This document shows, piece by piece, positions 1 to 10,940 of a DNA stretch of 43,040 nt. The DNA comes from Woeseiaceae bacterium (GTDB lineage: Bacteria > Pseudomonadota > Gammaproteobacteria > Steroidobacterales > Woeseiaceae). The translations under genes were made by a program, and so were the position numbers. The DNA lies in the NCBI GenBank assembly GCA_030066735.1, contig JASJBB010000019.1, forward strand, positions 1 to 43,040. Reading direction: 5' to 3'. Numbering within the stretch: the first letter of the stretch is position 1; every line of letters starts with the position of its first letter. A model generated the notes under the pieces. The model worked only from the letters and a program-made list of their open reading frames with translations, was not told where the DNA came from and ran no database searches.

Positions 1-1025
1 ACGCGGCTGGCCTGCTTGCTGTCCACGCTGTAACGGGCCGCCATGGCCCGCACCGTGCGCTCGCGGGCATCGATCTGCTGCAAGCGGCCCAGCAGGCTGT
101 ACAACAGGCCCTCGCGCAAAGCGCCGTCAGACACCCTGAGCTCCTGGACATGCAATACGCCCAGCAGCTCGACGAGGATCGCGAGCCCGCCGGGCCATAC
201 CTGGGCACGCCGCTCGGACAGGCCGGGCAGCGACAGTTTGCCGATGCATCCGATCTCGACGACGCGTTCGATCAGGTTTTCCACGGCAGCCGGCGTCAGG
301 CCGCTGGTGTCAATAAGCCCCAGCTCGCTGGCGACGAACTCGGTTGCGCGGATCGTGCCCGACGTGCCGATCGACTCGATGTCTGCCGTGCCGCGGAAGA
401 ACGCCTTGACCGGGCGCAGTTCGAGGCGGGCCGCCAGGCGCGCCTTGTCGAATGCCCCGGCCGTGATCCGGCCGTCGCCGAAGAAGCGTTCCGTCATCGA
501 GACGCAGCCGAGGTGCACGCTTTCCAGTGCGCGCGGTTCCGGCCCCTGGCCGAGAATCAGTTCGGTGCTGCCGCCGCCGATATCCATGACAAGGCGCAGT
601 CCATCACTCGACGGCAGGCTGTGCGCGACGCCCTCGTAGATCAGGCGCGCTTCTTCCAGCCCGGAGATGATTTCGATCGGGTGGCCCAGCGCCGCCTCGG
701 CCTCGGCCATGAAGCCCGTGTCCTCGCGGGCCCGGCGTATCGTGCTCGTACCCGCCGCCCGAACCTTGGCTGCGTGCATGTCGCGCAGGCGTTCGCCGAA
801 TCGCGCCAGGCACTCGATGGCTCGGGCGCGGGCATCGCGGGAAATATCGCCGGAGCTCGACAGTCCCTCCGCGAGACGCACGGTTTCGCGGATGCGGTCA
901 ATGATGATGAGCTGGCCGTGGCGCAGCTCGCCGACGACCATGTGAAAACTGTTGGAACCGAGGTCAACGCCCGCAATGACTTCGGGATCGGGGTTTGTCT
1001 CGTCAGGCGCTGAAGGACTGCCCAC
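1..1025 (-). CDS. ppx: Exopolyphosphatase / guanosine pentaphosphate phosphatase (Ppx/GppA), 3' end outside window
   Basis: The frame reads from a GTG at 1025 down to the window edge without a stop, so the C-terminus is missing. The N-terminus has the ASKHA phosphate-1 loop [13 protein letters not shown], followed by STIRRA, the catalytic-acid region, the phosphate-2 loop [12 protein letters not shown] and the [10 protein letters not shown] segment. The last visible residues ([12 protein letters not shown]) match the start of the HD-like C-terminal domain. The family hydrolyses inorganic polyphosphate processively or converts pppGpp to ppGpp in the cytoplasm; the two cannot be told apart here. 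The GTG start overlaps the end of erpA by 23 bases, which suggests coupled translation. The start lacks a clear Shine-Dalgarno sequence, so it is less certain than the family call. Confidence 0.85.
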   Translation of the reverse strand, partial: MGSPSAPDETNPDPEVIAGVDLGSNSFHMVVGELRHGQLIIIDRIRETVRLAEGLSSSGDISRDARARAIECLARFGERLRDMHAAKVRAAGTSTIRRAREDTGFMAEAEAALGHPIEIISGLEEARLIYEGVAHSLPSSDGLRLVMDIGGGSTELILGQGPEPRALESVHLGCVSMTERFFGDGRITAGAFDKARLAARLELRPVKAFFRGTADIESIGTSGTIRATEFVASELGLIDTSGLTPAAVENLIERVVEIGCIGKLSLPGLSERRAQVWPGGLAILVELLGVLHVQELRVSDGALREGLLYSLLGRLQQIDARERTVRAMAARYSVDSKQASR

Positions 1026-1368
1026 ACCCGCAGGTTGTGGTTGCGTTGGGGTTGCGGATGATGAATTGCGCACCCTGCAGGTCTTCCTTGTAATCGATTT
1101 CGGCGCCCATCAGATATTGGACGCTCATCGGGTCGATGACAAGCGTGACGCCCTGGTTTACGACTTCGGAATCGCCGTCCTCGGTGCTCTCATCGAACGT
1201 AAAACCGTACTGGAAACCCGAGCAGCCGCCACCCGAAATAAACACCCGCAATTTGAGGTCCGGATTCTGTTCTTCCTTGATGAGTTCGCCAACCTTGGTC
1301 GCCGCGGCGTCCGTGAAGACGACGGGCGGCGGCGCGGCTGGCGCCGTATTCTGGGTATCTGTCTGCAT
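1003..1368 (-). CDS. erpA: Iron-sulfur cluster insertion protein ErpA (A-type carrier)
   Basis: The 121-residue protein has the A-type carrier fold with three conserved cysteines: C49 in GGGCSGF and C113/C115 in the C-terminal CGCG motif. These cysteines bind a [2Fe-2S] or [4Fe-4S] cluster and pass it to apo-enzymes, including isoprenoid-pathway enzymes in E. coli. The first 15 residues form a Pro/Ala-rich leader not found in short IscA proteins and typical of ErpA. The ATG at 1368 is preceded by an AGGAAAGAG sequence. The gene lies between a bactofilin gene and ppx on the same strand. IscA is the alternative, but no isc genes are nearby and ErpA next to a bactofilin/DUF6776 pair is a familiar gammaproteobacterial arrangement. 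Confidence 0.93.
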   Translation of the reverse strand: MQTDTQNTAPAAPPPVVFTDAAATKVGELIKEEQNPDLKLRVFISGGGCSGFQYGFTFDESTEDGDSEVVNQGVTLVIDPMSVQYLMGAEIDYKEDLQGAQFIIRNPNATTTCGCGQSFSA

Positions 1369-1378
1369 GGTCTCTTTC

Positions 1379-1804
1379 CTAGGACTCTGCGGCCACGGCG
1401 GCTGACTCGTCGATGCGGGAGGTCTGCTCCAGCAGCGGTACCTGGCCTTCAGGCTGGTGCACGAGTTTACCGTTTATTTCGGCGCCGATGGCCATCTCGA
1501 TGAGATTGTAATACACATTCCCAATGACCCGCGCCGTCGGCCCGAGTTCCACGCGTTGCGCTGCGCACACATCGCCGCGGACGATGCCGTGCAAGACGAC
1601 ATAAGGCACGGTAACGCCACCCTCGACCGTGCCGTCCTCGCTGACACTCAGCGCCGAATTGCTCTCGGGATCGGCGGTCACACTACCCTGCACGGTACCG
1701 TCAACGTGGCACCCGCCCTCGAAAGTCAGATCGCCATTGACCCTGGAATTACTGCCAATCAGCGTATCCACGACGGTGTGCCTGCGTTGTTTTCGACCAA
1801 ACAT
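1379..1804 (-). CDS. Bactofilin family cytoskeletal protein
   Basis: A 141-residue protein with the bactofilin (DUF583) domain: a right-handed beta-helix core made of short repeated strands such as [19 protein letters not shown] and [16 protein letters not shown], between short disordered tails. Bactofilins polymerise without nucleotide into membrane-associated filaments that scaffold cell-wall enzymes, polar proteins or stalks. The start MFGRKQ at 1804 was chosen because AGGAG lies nine bases upstream and bactofilins usually begin with M-F-hydrophilic residues. An upstream start at 1846 would add 14 unlikely residues. The gene lies between the DUF6776 gene and erpA in what looks like one transcription unit. 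The specific cellular role is not visible. Confidence 0.9.
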   Translation of the reverse strand: MFGRKQRRHTVVDTLIGSNSRVNGDLTFEGGCHVDGTVQGSVTADPESNSALSVSEDGTVEGGVTVPYVVLHGIVRGDVCAAQRVELGPTARVIGNVYYNLIEMAIGAEINGKLVHQPEGQVPLLEQTSRIDESAAVAAES

Positions 1805-1842
1805 CCCTATCTCCTGTGCGCCCTGCCGGGCCTGCAAATTTC

Positions 1843-2562
1843 TCAACCCAGGCTGGTTACCCAGGAAAAACTCTCTTCGATGCTCGAAATCGAGCGTGTC
1901 CTCGAGCGCACCTCGATCTTGATGCGCTCAGGCGTGAATCCGTCAGGCAATACGATCTCGCGATCGAAGTCCTGGAAGTAGCGAAACGAAAACGGCCAGC
2001 TCTCGCTATCGTCTTCGCGCAGCAACTGCGAAAACTCGTACGTCGCCGCCGCGCCCTCCTGCTCGCCCTCGACCAGCAGGTTGACGTCGCCGCTCACCTT
2101 GCGATCGTGCTTCAGCGACTGGACCAGCACCAGGCGCACATTATAGGCGCGCTCTTCCTGGCCACGGGTCAGGCGCAGGTCCTGTACCTTCAGTCCGGCC
2201 GCACCATCCTGCGGCGAGACGATGCCGCGGTAGAAAGCGATGGCGTCGGTCTGTTCCTGGATCTTGACCTGCAGCGCCGTGAGGCTGGCCTCGACCTCCT
2301 TGTAAGCTTCGCGATCGATGTCCCTGTGGGTCTCCAGCAACGCAATCTGTTCCTTGAGTCCGACGATGGAAGTCTCGAGATCGGCGATGCGGTCTTCGTA
2401 GGCCTGCCGTTCGCGGCCCGCATCCACGATGTTGTAGTTGGCCTGGATTCGGCCGAACTCGTACACGAGGTAGCCCACCGCAACGACAAGCGCGAGCAGC
2501 GCCAGGCGCGTGGCGATCACGCGCCCGCGGCTGTGCAGCTGTAAAGGGGAATGTCGGGCCAT
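1843..2562 (-). CDS. DUF6776 family membrane-anchored coiled-coil protein
   Basis: The 239-residue protein has a short basic cytoplasmic tail, one transmembrane helix at about residues 16-34 (ATRLALLALVVAVGYLVYEF), a charged coiled coil at about residues 40-110, and a beta-rich C-terminal domain ending in a strand-forming EVRSRTRSISS region. It matches what I know of DUF6776, which in Pseudomonas and relatives sits beside bactofilin and erpA genes. The start ATG at 2562 was preferred because the longer frame back to 2850 only translates the opposite frame of rppH. A topology with the coiled coil in the periplasm, near a bactofilin filament, suggests an envelope scaffold role. That is inference, since the family has no established function. 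Confidence 0.78.
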   Translation of the reverse strand: MARHSPLQLHSRGRVIATRLALLALVVAVGYLVYEFGRIQANYNIVDAGRERQAYEDRIADLETSIVGLKEQIALLETHRDIDREAYKEVEASLTALQVKIQEQTDAIAFYRGIVSPQDGAAGLKVQDLRLTRGQEERAYNVRLVLVQSLKHDRKVSGDVNLLVEGEQEGAAATYEFSQLLREDDSESWPFSFRYFQDFDREIVLPDGFTPERIKIEVRSRTRSISSIEESFSWVTSLG

Positions 2563-2608
2563 GGATATTATGTTACGCGGTGAGACGGGCTCGGAGAAGT
2601 GCGCCACG

Positions 2609-3175
2609 TCACGATTTGGCGGCCGCGAGGTCCTTGTCGAAGACGGCGCGCCAGCGCTTCGGCCACCACCGGGGTCGCGGCGGCAGGCCTTGCGGATAGA
2701 CCGTCGAGCCCAGTTCGTGCAGTGCACGCGCATACACGCGCCGTTTGAAATAGATGACCTCGTTGACGGGCCGCCAGAAATCGACCCATCGGACGCGGTC
2801 GAATTCCGGCTGGTCGGCGAGATCGAAACGCAGCCGGTCGTCGGGGCCAACGAGGCGCAGCATGAACCAGCGCTGCTTCTGGCCGATGCAAAGCGGCATG
2901 CTGTTGCGGCGCACGAACTTGTCGGGCAGGCGATAACGCAACCAGTCGGAAGTCACGCCCAATAACTCGACGTCGCCTCGAACAAGGCCGACTTCCTCGC
3001 GCAGTTCGCGGTACATCGCTTCTTCAGGATCCTCGCCAACGAGCATGCCGCCTTGCGGAAACTGCCAGCCCTTGCTGCCGACCCGGCCGCCCAGCAGGAG
3101 CTTGCCATCGCCGTTGGTCAGGATGATGCCGACATTCGCGCGGAATCCTTCAGCGTCTATCCAGTCGTTGCTCAT
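2609..3175 (-). CDS. rppH: RNA pyrophosphohydrolase RppH (Nudix)
   Basis: The 188-residue protein carries a full Nudix box at residues 42-64 (GX5EX7REUXEEXGU; catalytic glutamates E57, E60, E61). The flanking RppH signatures are [26 protein letters not shown], and QKQRWFML. RppH removes pyrophosphate from 5'-triphosphorylated mRNA and so triggers RNase E-dependent decay. The start [12 protein letters not shown] at 3175 matches the E. coli start (MIDDDGYRPNVG type); an extra 18 codons upstream would run into the promoter region. A basic Trp/Arg-rich tail after residue 160 is somewhat longer than in E. coli. The gene is divergent from btuC. Confidence 0.95.
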   Translation of the reverse strand: MSNDWIDAEGFRANVGIILTNGDGKLLLGGRVGSKGWQFPQGGMLVGEDPEEAMYRELREEVGLVRGDVELLGVTSDWLRYRLPDKFVRRNSMPLCIGQKQRWFMLRLVGPDDRLRFDLADQPEFDRVRWVDFWRPVNEVIYFKRRVYARALHELGSTVYPQGLPPRPRWWPKRWRAVFDKDLAAAKS

Positions 3176-3228
3176 GGCAACCGATACAAAAACTCTAACT
3201 GCCTTTAACTTTACACCAAATAGAGGCA

Positions 3229-4254
3229 TTGTCGGCGACTCGGATCACACGGGGAGCAACGTTGTTCGCGGGACGCCACATCGCCGGATTCGCCGCGCTC
3301 GGCGGCATCGCGGCGCTATCGATGCTGTTCGCCCTGGCCTCCGGGAGCGCCGAGGTCGGCCTTGCCGACGCCATCGGCGCGCTGACCGGTTCGGGCTCCG
3401 ACCCGGCCCGCGCGCTCGTGACGGAATTACGGCTGCCGCGGGCACTGACGGCGTTCTCGGTCGGTGGATTGCTCGCGATCGCCGGGGTCCTGATGCAGGT
3501 CCTGCTGCGCAACCCGCTGGCCGAGCCCTACATTCTCGGCAGTTCCGGCGGCGCCGCCGTCGCGGCGCTGCTGGCGATGATTCTCGGTCTTGGCAGCCTG
3601 GTCATCGATATCGCAGCGTTCGCCGGCGCCATGGCCGCCACCCTGCTCGTCTTTTCGATCGCCCACGGCACCGGCAGCTGGGCGCCCGCTCGCTTGCTGC
3701 TGACCGGCGTCGTGCTGGCGGCCGGATTCAGCGCCGCCACGACGCTGCTGCTGGCGTTGACGCCGGAACAGAACCTGCGCGGCATGCTGTTCTGGCTCAT
3801 GGGCGACCTGAGCTTTGCGTACGAACCCGGCCGGGTTCTGTGGTTGCTGCTGATCCTGGCAGTTGCCGCCACCCTCGCGGCGCGCCACCTGAACGTACTG
3901 TCGCGCGGCGAACTGCAGGCCGCCATCGTCGGCATGCCGGTCCGGTCATTTCGGTACATCGTATTCGCCGCCGCATCGCTGGCCACCGCGTTGTCGGTGA
4001 CGACGGTCGGCGTGATCGGTTTTATCGGTCTTGTCATCCCCCACCTGGTCCGGTTGGTGATGGGCTCGGATCACCGGGTCGTCGTGCCCGCATCGGCTCT
4101 GGCCGGTGGCAGCCTGCTCGTCATCGCCGATACCCTGGCCCGAACGATCATGGCGCCCCGGCAACTACCCGTGGGGGCCCTGACCGCGGCCATAGGCGTG
4201 CCGCTGTTCCTGATCCTGATGAGCCGCAGCCGCAGCCCGTCGGAAACGAATTAG
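3229..4254 (+). CDS. btuC: Vitamin B12 / iron-siderophore ABC transporter permease (BtuC/FecCD family)
   Basis: A polytopic inner-membrane protein of about 330-341 residues with the FecCD/BtuC hallmarks: [40 protein letters not shown], and near the C-terminus [15 protein letters not shown], which forms the coupling region that docks on the ATPase. It forms the translocation pore of a type II importer. The start is uncertain. A TTG at 3229 has a poor, too-close GAGG, whereas a TTG at 3262 has GGGGAG five bases upstream and is my preferred start. Cobalamin is inferred from btuB, btuD and btuF homologues 11-17 kb away; a siderophore substrate remains possible. The gene stands alone, with no riboswitch in its short leader. 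Confidence 0.85.
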   Translation: MSATRITRGATLFAGRHIAGFAALGGIAALSMLFALASGSAEVGLADAIGALTGSGSDPARALVTELRLPRALTAFSVGGLLAIAGVLMQVLLRNPLAEPYILGSSGGAAVAALLAMILGLGSLVIDIAAFAGAMAATLLVFSIAHGTGSWAPARLLLTGVVLAAGFSAATTLLLALTPEQNLRGMLFWLMGDLSFAYEPGRVLWLLLILAVAATLAARHLNVLSRGELQAAIVGMPVRSFRYIVFAAASLATALSVTTVGVIGFIGLVIPHLVRLVMGSDHRVVVPASALAGGSLLVIADTLARTIMAPRQLPVGALTAAIGVPLFLILMSRSRSPSETN

Positions 4255-5246
4255 GGAAATCTCGCGCGTTCGGCCAGCCGCACGGCGTCTTCGTCCATCC
4301 AGGCGACGTTGGCACTGCCGCTGTCGATCGACGCGCGGTCAAAGCTCACCCTGTCGGCAATGCGGTCGTGAACAGACTCGCTGGCCGGCGACTGCAGGGT
4401 GGCCATGCTGTGCTCCTGCTGAAACTCGTCCTCCAGCATCCATGCAATCAGCGCGGCGGCTCCATCGGGGTTGCGTGCATGCCGCCCGATGCCTGCGGTC
4501 TCGACATCGATGCCGGCGCCGGCAGGCGCGCGCGCTTCGCTGTGGAGATCCGCATTGCCGGTCGACGCGCTCAGAAAGGCCGTCGAACTGGCGACGCCCA
4601 CCGCACAGCGCTGCTCCTCGATGGCCCTGAGCATACCGGCCTCGGAATCCGGCGGAGTCGTGGCGAGGTTGGCGGCCCAGCCGCGCACGAGCAGTTCGGC
4701 GTCCCGGACGCCGCGTTCGTTGATCAATGTTGCAATGACCGTGCGGTTGACGAGCATCGACGAACTGGACAGGCACAGGCGCCCCCGGTACTGCTCGTTC
4801 GCGAGATCGTCGAACGTCTCCGGCGCCGGCAGGTCCGCGACTCGCGGGTCGCGGACGAAAACAGGCACCCGGTAGGCCAGCGCTACCCAGAAGCCGTCGC
4901 TATCGAGCAGACCTTGCGAAATGCTGTCGGTCACCACACCGGCCGGTATGGGCCGCAGCCAACCGTCGTCAGCGGCGCGGGTAATGCCGCGCACCGAATG
5001 GGTGATGATGACGTCTGCAGGCGGAACGATTTCATCAGCGATGAGGTCATCGACGATCTCCTCCCGGCCCGCGTGCCGCACGATGACGACGATTCCGGTC
5101 TCGTCGGTGAACCGGCTGAACTTGCCAGGCAGGTAGGTCTTGTCCGCGTAGGACGCGTAGACGACAACCGGGTCCAGCGGTTCCTGCATGGCCGGCTCGT
5201 CTGCCGTGCAGCCCGCAACGAGCAGTAACAGCAGGAAGCGCTTCAT
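4251..5246 (-). CDS. Iron(III)-type ABC substrate-binding lipoprotein (SBP_bac class)
   Basis: A 331-residue lipoprotein with a short signal peptide and lipobox LVAGC (C13). The mature part resembles ferric-ion binding proteins of the FbpA/AfuA type: a VVVYASYADKTY opening strand, FTDETGI, PADVIIT, WVALAYRVPVFV, the YRGRLCLSSSSM hinge segment, and a C-terminal EFQQEHS region where FbpA proteins usually have paired iron-binding tyrosines. No paired tyrosines are seen there, so the ligand may not be free ferric ion. Its ATG overlaps the stop of the diguanylate cyclase gene (ATGA), and its own stop overlaps the stop of btuC by four bases on the other strand. No permease or ATPase gene adjoins it, so it may be an orphan receptor. 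Confidence 0.75.
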   Translation of the reverse strand: MKRFLLLLLVAGCTADEPAMQEPLDPVVVYASYADKTYLPGKFSRFTDETGIVVIVRHAGREEIVDDLIADEIVPPADVIITHSVRGITRAADDGWLRPIPAGVVTDSISQGLLDSDGFWVALAYRVPVFVRDPRVADLPAPETFDDLANEQYRGRLCLSSSSMLVNRTVIATLINERGVRDAELLVRGWAANLATTPPDSEAGMLRAIEEQRCAVGVASSTAFLSASTGNADLHSEARAPAGAGIDVETAGIGRHARNPDGAAALIAWMLEDEFQQEHSMATLQSPASESVHDRIADRVSFDRASIDSGSANVAWMDEDAVRLAERARFP

Positions 5247-6345
5247 GGCCCGCCGTCCACGGCAACGCGATTGCGGCCCGCAGACTTCGCCTCGTAGAGC
5301 GCCACGTCGGCGTGGGCGATCAGCGCCTCTCCGAGCGTCTTGAGATCATCGGCATCTTCGTCGGGCGTAATTCCCGCAATACCGATCGACGCCGTGATCT
5401 CGCGGGTTGGGCCACCCGGCATCTCGTACGGCGCGCTCGAAACGGCGCCGCGTATACGCTCGGCCAAGGTGACCGCGGCGTCAATCGGGGTATCCGGCAA
5501 CAGCACCACGAACTCCTCGCCTCCGTAACGCGCCGCCACGTCGCTCTTGCGAACCTGCGCGTCGACGCGATTCGCAATTTCCTGCAGCACATGGTCGCCC
5601 GCCGCGTGGCCGTAGGTGTCGTTGACACTCTTGAAATGATCGACGTCCAGAATCAGGCAGGCGATATGGGCCTGGTCGCGGCGCGCCCGCGCCAGTTCCT
5701 CGTGCAGGCGCACCTGCAGGTAGCGGCGGTTGTGCCAGCCGGTCAGCACATCGGTAAACCCGCTACGCAGCAGCCGGGCCCGGTTGATGGTGTTGTCAAT
5801 GCAATAGGACGCAATCACGCCAAGATGGGCCAGGAAGTCCGCCGAATGTTCTCGCGTAAACCGCTTCTTGTCGTCGCTGCCAAGGTTGAGGCTGCCGATC
5901 AGCCTGCGCCGGTGCGTGAGCGGAATCATTGCGACACTGGCGAGGTTGCTGACGCCAGGGAAGATCAGCTGGTGATCGCATGCCGCGAAAGCGCCGAGCC
6001 ACGGTTGCCGGAGCGCCACGTACTGTGGCGCCAGCCCTGTCAGCGATTCGACCATGAGCAGCCCGTCGAAATTCTCAGCAGGTGTCCCCGCTGCCAGCAG
6101 CAGGTGGCGGATATCGTGATTGGGATCGCAGAGTACGACAGTGACCTGCTGCAGGCCGTGATTGCGCTGTATCCCGTCAATCAGCTCGTGCAGCAGCGTT
6201 TGCAGGTCCTCGGAGTGCAGCAGGCGCAGTTCGCGCTGCTGGGTACGATGCATTTTCGCATCGTTCCGCTCGACCTCGGCCCTGAGGTCCGCGAGCGCTT
6301 GCTCGGCCGTTTGCAGCCTTGCCCTGAGATCTTGCGCTTCTTGCA

Positions 6346-6346
<1 letters not shown>
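5243..6346 (-). CDS. GAF/DUF484-GGDEF diguanylate cyclase
   Basis: A 367-residue soluble protein: an N-terminal coiled coil (about residues 1-45), a DUF484/GAF-like sensor (about 46-190, with LLHELIDGIQRN and MIPLTHRRRLIGSLNLG), and a GGDEF domain (about 195-365). The active site is GGEEF at 275-279, with the metal and substrate residues in LDVDHFKSVND and TYGHAAGD. The product-inhibition I-site RKSD (266-269) sits exactly five residues before the active-site loop, so an active, feedback-inhibited c-di-GMP synthase is expected. There is no membrane segment. The start ATG shares a base with the tyrA stop (TGATG), and AAGGAG lies inside the last tyrA codons, indicating translational coupling. 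The ligand of the GAF-like part is unknown. Confidence 0.92.
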
Positions 6347-8652
<2,306 letters not shown>

Positions 8653-8682
8653 CCGGCGGTTTCCCGGCGGCGGAGGCAGTAC

Positions 8683-10215
8683 GTGACCAGGGTCGCGGTC
8701 GCAACGACGTCACAGCTGGCTGCTGATGGCGCCAACGAGGTCGCAGAACTCGGCGGCAACGCGGTCGACTGCGCGCTGGCGGCCGCCCTCACCACGATGA
8801 ACACCGAGCCCGGCGTCTGTGCGCTTGCGGGCAGCGCTTTCATCACAATCTGGCAGCCCGATGCCGACCCGGTCACGATTGACGGCAATGTCACCGTGCC
8901 TGGCCTTGGCGTTCCCGAGGCCGAGCGTGGCGGGGGCGCCGAGAGTGTCACACTCGATTACGGCGGCGGCATAACCACGCTCGTTGGCTCCGGCTCGGTC
9001 GCGGTGCCAGGGTCGCTCGCCGCCATCGAGAGAGCCTGGCAACTCTTTGGCAGCGCCCGCTGGTCGGACCTGTTTATCCCGGTCATTCGCGCGACGCGTG
9101 ACGGCTTCCCGTTGTCGCGGGCCTGCCACTATTACCTCGGGTTTTCCGGGAAACCGATTTTCGATCGCAGCCAGGACGGTTTTGACGCACTCCACGAGGC
9201 AGGCGGTGGCCTGATCCGGCAGGGGGACCTGGTCGTCGTGCCTCACCTGGCCGATTCACTGGCCGCAATTGCCGACGAAGGCGCACGGATTTTCTACCGC
9301 GGCGAACTGGGGCGCCGAATCTCGCAGCACGTGCGCGACAACGGCGGCGGCCTGAGTCTCGAGGACCTCGAGCGTTTCGAAGCCGTCGAGCGCCCCTCTC
9401 TCACAGTCGGCATCGGCGACTGGACCATCGCCAGCACCCCGCCGCCCGCCATCGGTGGATCCGTGCTCAGCGCGATGCTGCTCGCCTGCCGGAACCTCTC
9501 CCAGCAACGCTGGACCCGGGACGCGCTCGAGCGCCTGATCTACGTACAACGCGCCGTGCTCAATTTTCGCCGGCAGTGCATGGATTTCGCCGAGGACGTC
9601 GAACCCGAGGCGCGGGAGTTACTCGAGCTGGCTTCCGACAACCCGAGGCTCAGCAAATGGGCGTCGGCGTCGACCGTGCACACATCAGCCGTGGACGAGA
9701 ACGGCGTCGCCTGCGCAGTGACCGCCTCTTCGGGATACGGCTCGGGCGAGATGCCCGGGGGCACCGGCTTGTGGCTGAACAACTGTCTCGGCGAGATCGA
9801 ACTGAATCGGCGCGGCCTGGATGCGGGACCGCCCGGCGTGCGGCTGCCATCCAACATGTCGCCGAGCGTCGCGCGCCGCAAAGGACGGGTGCTGGCCGCC
9901 GGGTCGCCCGGCGCCGACCGCATCACGACGGCGCTGCACCAGTTCCTGGTCAACCTGCTGCAGATGGACATGCCGCTGGAAGCGGCGATTGCGCACCCGC
10001 GCCTGCATGTCGACATGAGCGGCGATACGGACCGACTCATGGCGGAGCCCGGCCTCGATCTGCCGGAAGTGGATCTGCCCGTTAACGTGATGCCTGACCT
10101 CAATATGTACTTTGGCGGAATTGGTGCGACACTTGTCGACCGCGCGACCGGCTTCGAAGTTGCGTCCGATCCGCGCCGCGAGGGCGGTACCCGAATCTGT
10201 GGTGGCAAGAGTTGA
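8683..10215 (+). CDS. Gamma-glutamyltransferase (GGT) family Ntn-hydrolase, apparently cytoplasmic
   Basis: A 510-residue protein of the GGT family. The N-terminal part has the GANEVAELGGNAVDCALAAAL helix typical of GGT. The autoprocessing site aligns as T331 in STVHTSAVD, equivalent to the TTHxSVVD nucleophile motif, with the downstream AVTASSGYGSG and NMSPSV / GSPGADR loops that bind the glutamyl group. GGTs cleave the gamma-glutamyl bond of glutathione, or act as related acylases. Unlike classical periplasmic GGT, it starts directly with the catalytic fold and has no signal peptide. The GTG start at 8683 has GGAGG six or seven bases upstream. It follows frmA by 30 bases and may share its transcript; the glutathione link between the two is suggestive. 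The substrate is not certain. Confidence 0.85.
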   Translation: MTRVAVATTSQLAADGANEVAELGGNAVDCALAAALTTMNTEPGVCALAGSAFITIWQPDADPVTIDGNVTVPGLGVPEAERGGGAESVTLDYGGGITTLVGSGSVAVPGSLAAIERAWQLFGSARWSDLFIPVIRATRDGFPLSRACHYYLGFSGKPIFDRSQDGFDALHEAGGGLIRQGDLVVVPHLADSLAAIADEGARIFYRGELGRRISQHVRDNGGGLSLEDLERFEAVERPSLTVGIGDWTIASTPPPAIGGSVLSAMLLACRNLSQQRWTRDALERLIYVQRAVLNFRRQCMDFAEDVEPEARELLELASDNPRLSKWASASTVHTSAVDENGVACAVTASSGYGSGEMPGGTGLWLNNCLGEIELNRRGLDAGPPGVRLPSNMSPSVARRKGRVLAAGSPGADRITTALHQFLVNLLQMDMPLEAAIAHPRLHVDMSGDTDRLMAEPGLDLPEVDLPVNVMPDLNMYFGGIGATLVDRATGFEVASDPRREGGTRICGGKS

Positions 10216-10221
10216 TAGTCG

Positions 10222-10932
10222 ATGGATGAAAACGTGATTGATCCCTGTTCGGCGAAGCGCCTGCCGAAAGAGCTGCCGACCGACCCGATGCGCTGGGCGA
10301 AGGCCTGGCTCGACGAGGCCGTCTCACGGATGGTCAGTCGCAATCCAAACACGATGACGGCAATCACGGTCAATGAGCAAGGTCAGCCGTCCGGGCGCCA
10401 GGTGCTGTGCAAGGACTTCGTCGAGGACCCCGGGTACCTGGTGTTCTATACCAACTACAAGTCCGACAAGTCGCGCCACCTGGAGCACAACGATCGAATT
10501 GCACTGCTCTTTCACTGGGATTCATTCGGCCGCCAGGTGCGACTCGAGGGTCGCGCCGTCCGCTCGCCCGCCGAGGAGAGCGACGCGTACTTCGCAAGTC
10601 GCGACTGGGGCAGCCAGCTCGGCGCCTGGGGTTCCGACCAGAGCGCGCCGTTGGAATCGCGCGCGACCCTGATCGCGCAGGTTGGCAGGCGGGCGGTAAA
10701 ACTCGGCGTCAATGCAGCGACCAGTCTGAAGTCGATTGCCAGAAGTGACCGGCCCATGATCTCACGCCCGCCGCACTGGGGTGGCTACCGGGTCTGGCCA
10801 CATCGCATCGAATTGTGGATCGAGGGCGAAGACCGTATTCACGATCGCGCCCGCTGGGAGCGCCCCGTCACGCCCGGTGACGGTGACGAGTTCGTGGTCG
10901 GGAACTGGACAGGGACGCGCCTGCAGCCCTGA
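10222..10932 (+). CDS. pdxH: Pyridoxine/pyridoxamine 5'-phosphate oxidase
   Basis: A 236-residue FMN enzyme. Recognisable segments are the N-terminal DPMRWAKAWLDEA, the FMN-binding SGRQVLCKDF and TNYKSDKSRHL, RQVRLEGRAV, and the C-terminal PLP/FMN motif RPPHWGGYRVWPHRIELW followed by the terminal RLQP that is nearly invariant in the family. It oxidises pyridoxine or pyridoxamine phosphate to pyridoxal phosphate, the last step of salvage and de novo synthesis. It begins six bases after the GGT-like gene and ends eight bases before the next gene, so the four genes from frmA onward are probably co-transcribed. Confidence 0.96.
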   Translation: MDENVIDPCSAKRLPKELPTDPMRWAKAWLDEAVSRMVSRNPNTMTAITVNEQGQPSGRQVLCKDFVEDPGYLVFYTNYKSDKSRHLEHNDRIALLFHWDSFGRQVRLEGRAVRSPAEESDAYFASRDWGSQLGAWGSDQSAPLESRATLIAQVGRRAVKLGVNAATSLKSIARSDRPMISRPPHWGGYRVWPHRIELWIEGEDRIHDRARWERPVTPGDGDEFVVGNWTGTRLQP

Positions 10933-10940
10933 TTGTCGCC

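Noticed and set aside
3045..5228. Long open frame of 727 codons on the plus strand covering the end of rppH, btuC and the lipoprotein gene
   Set aside because: Its translation is Arg/Gly/Pro-rich with no family signal, and it lies in other frames of three genes with clear family motifs; long shadow frames are expected in GC-rich DNA.
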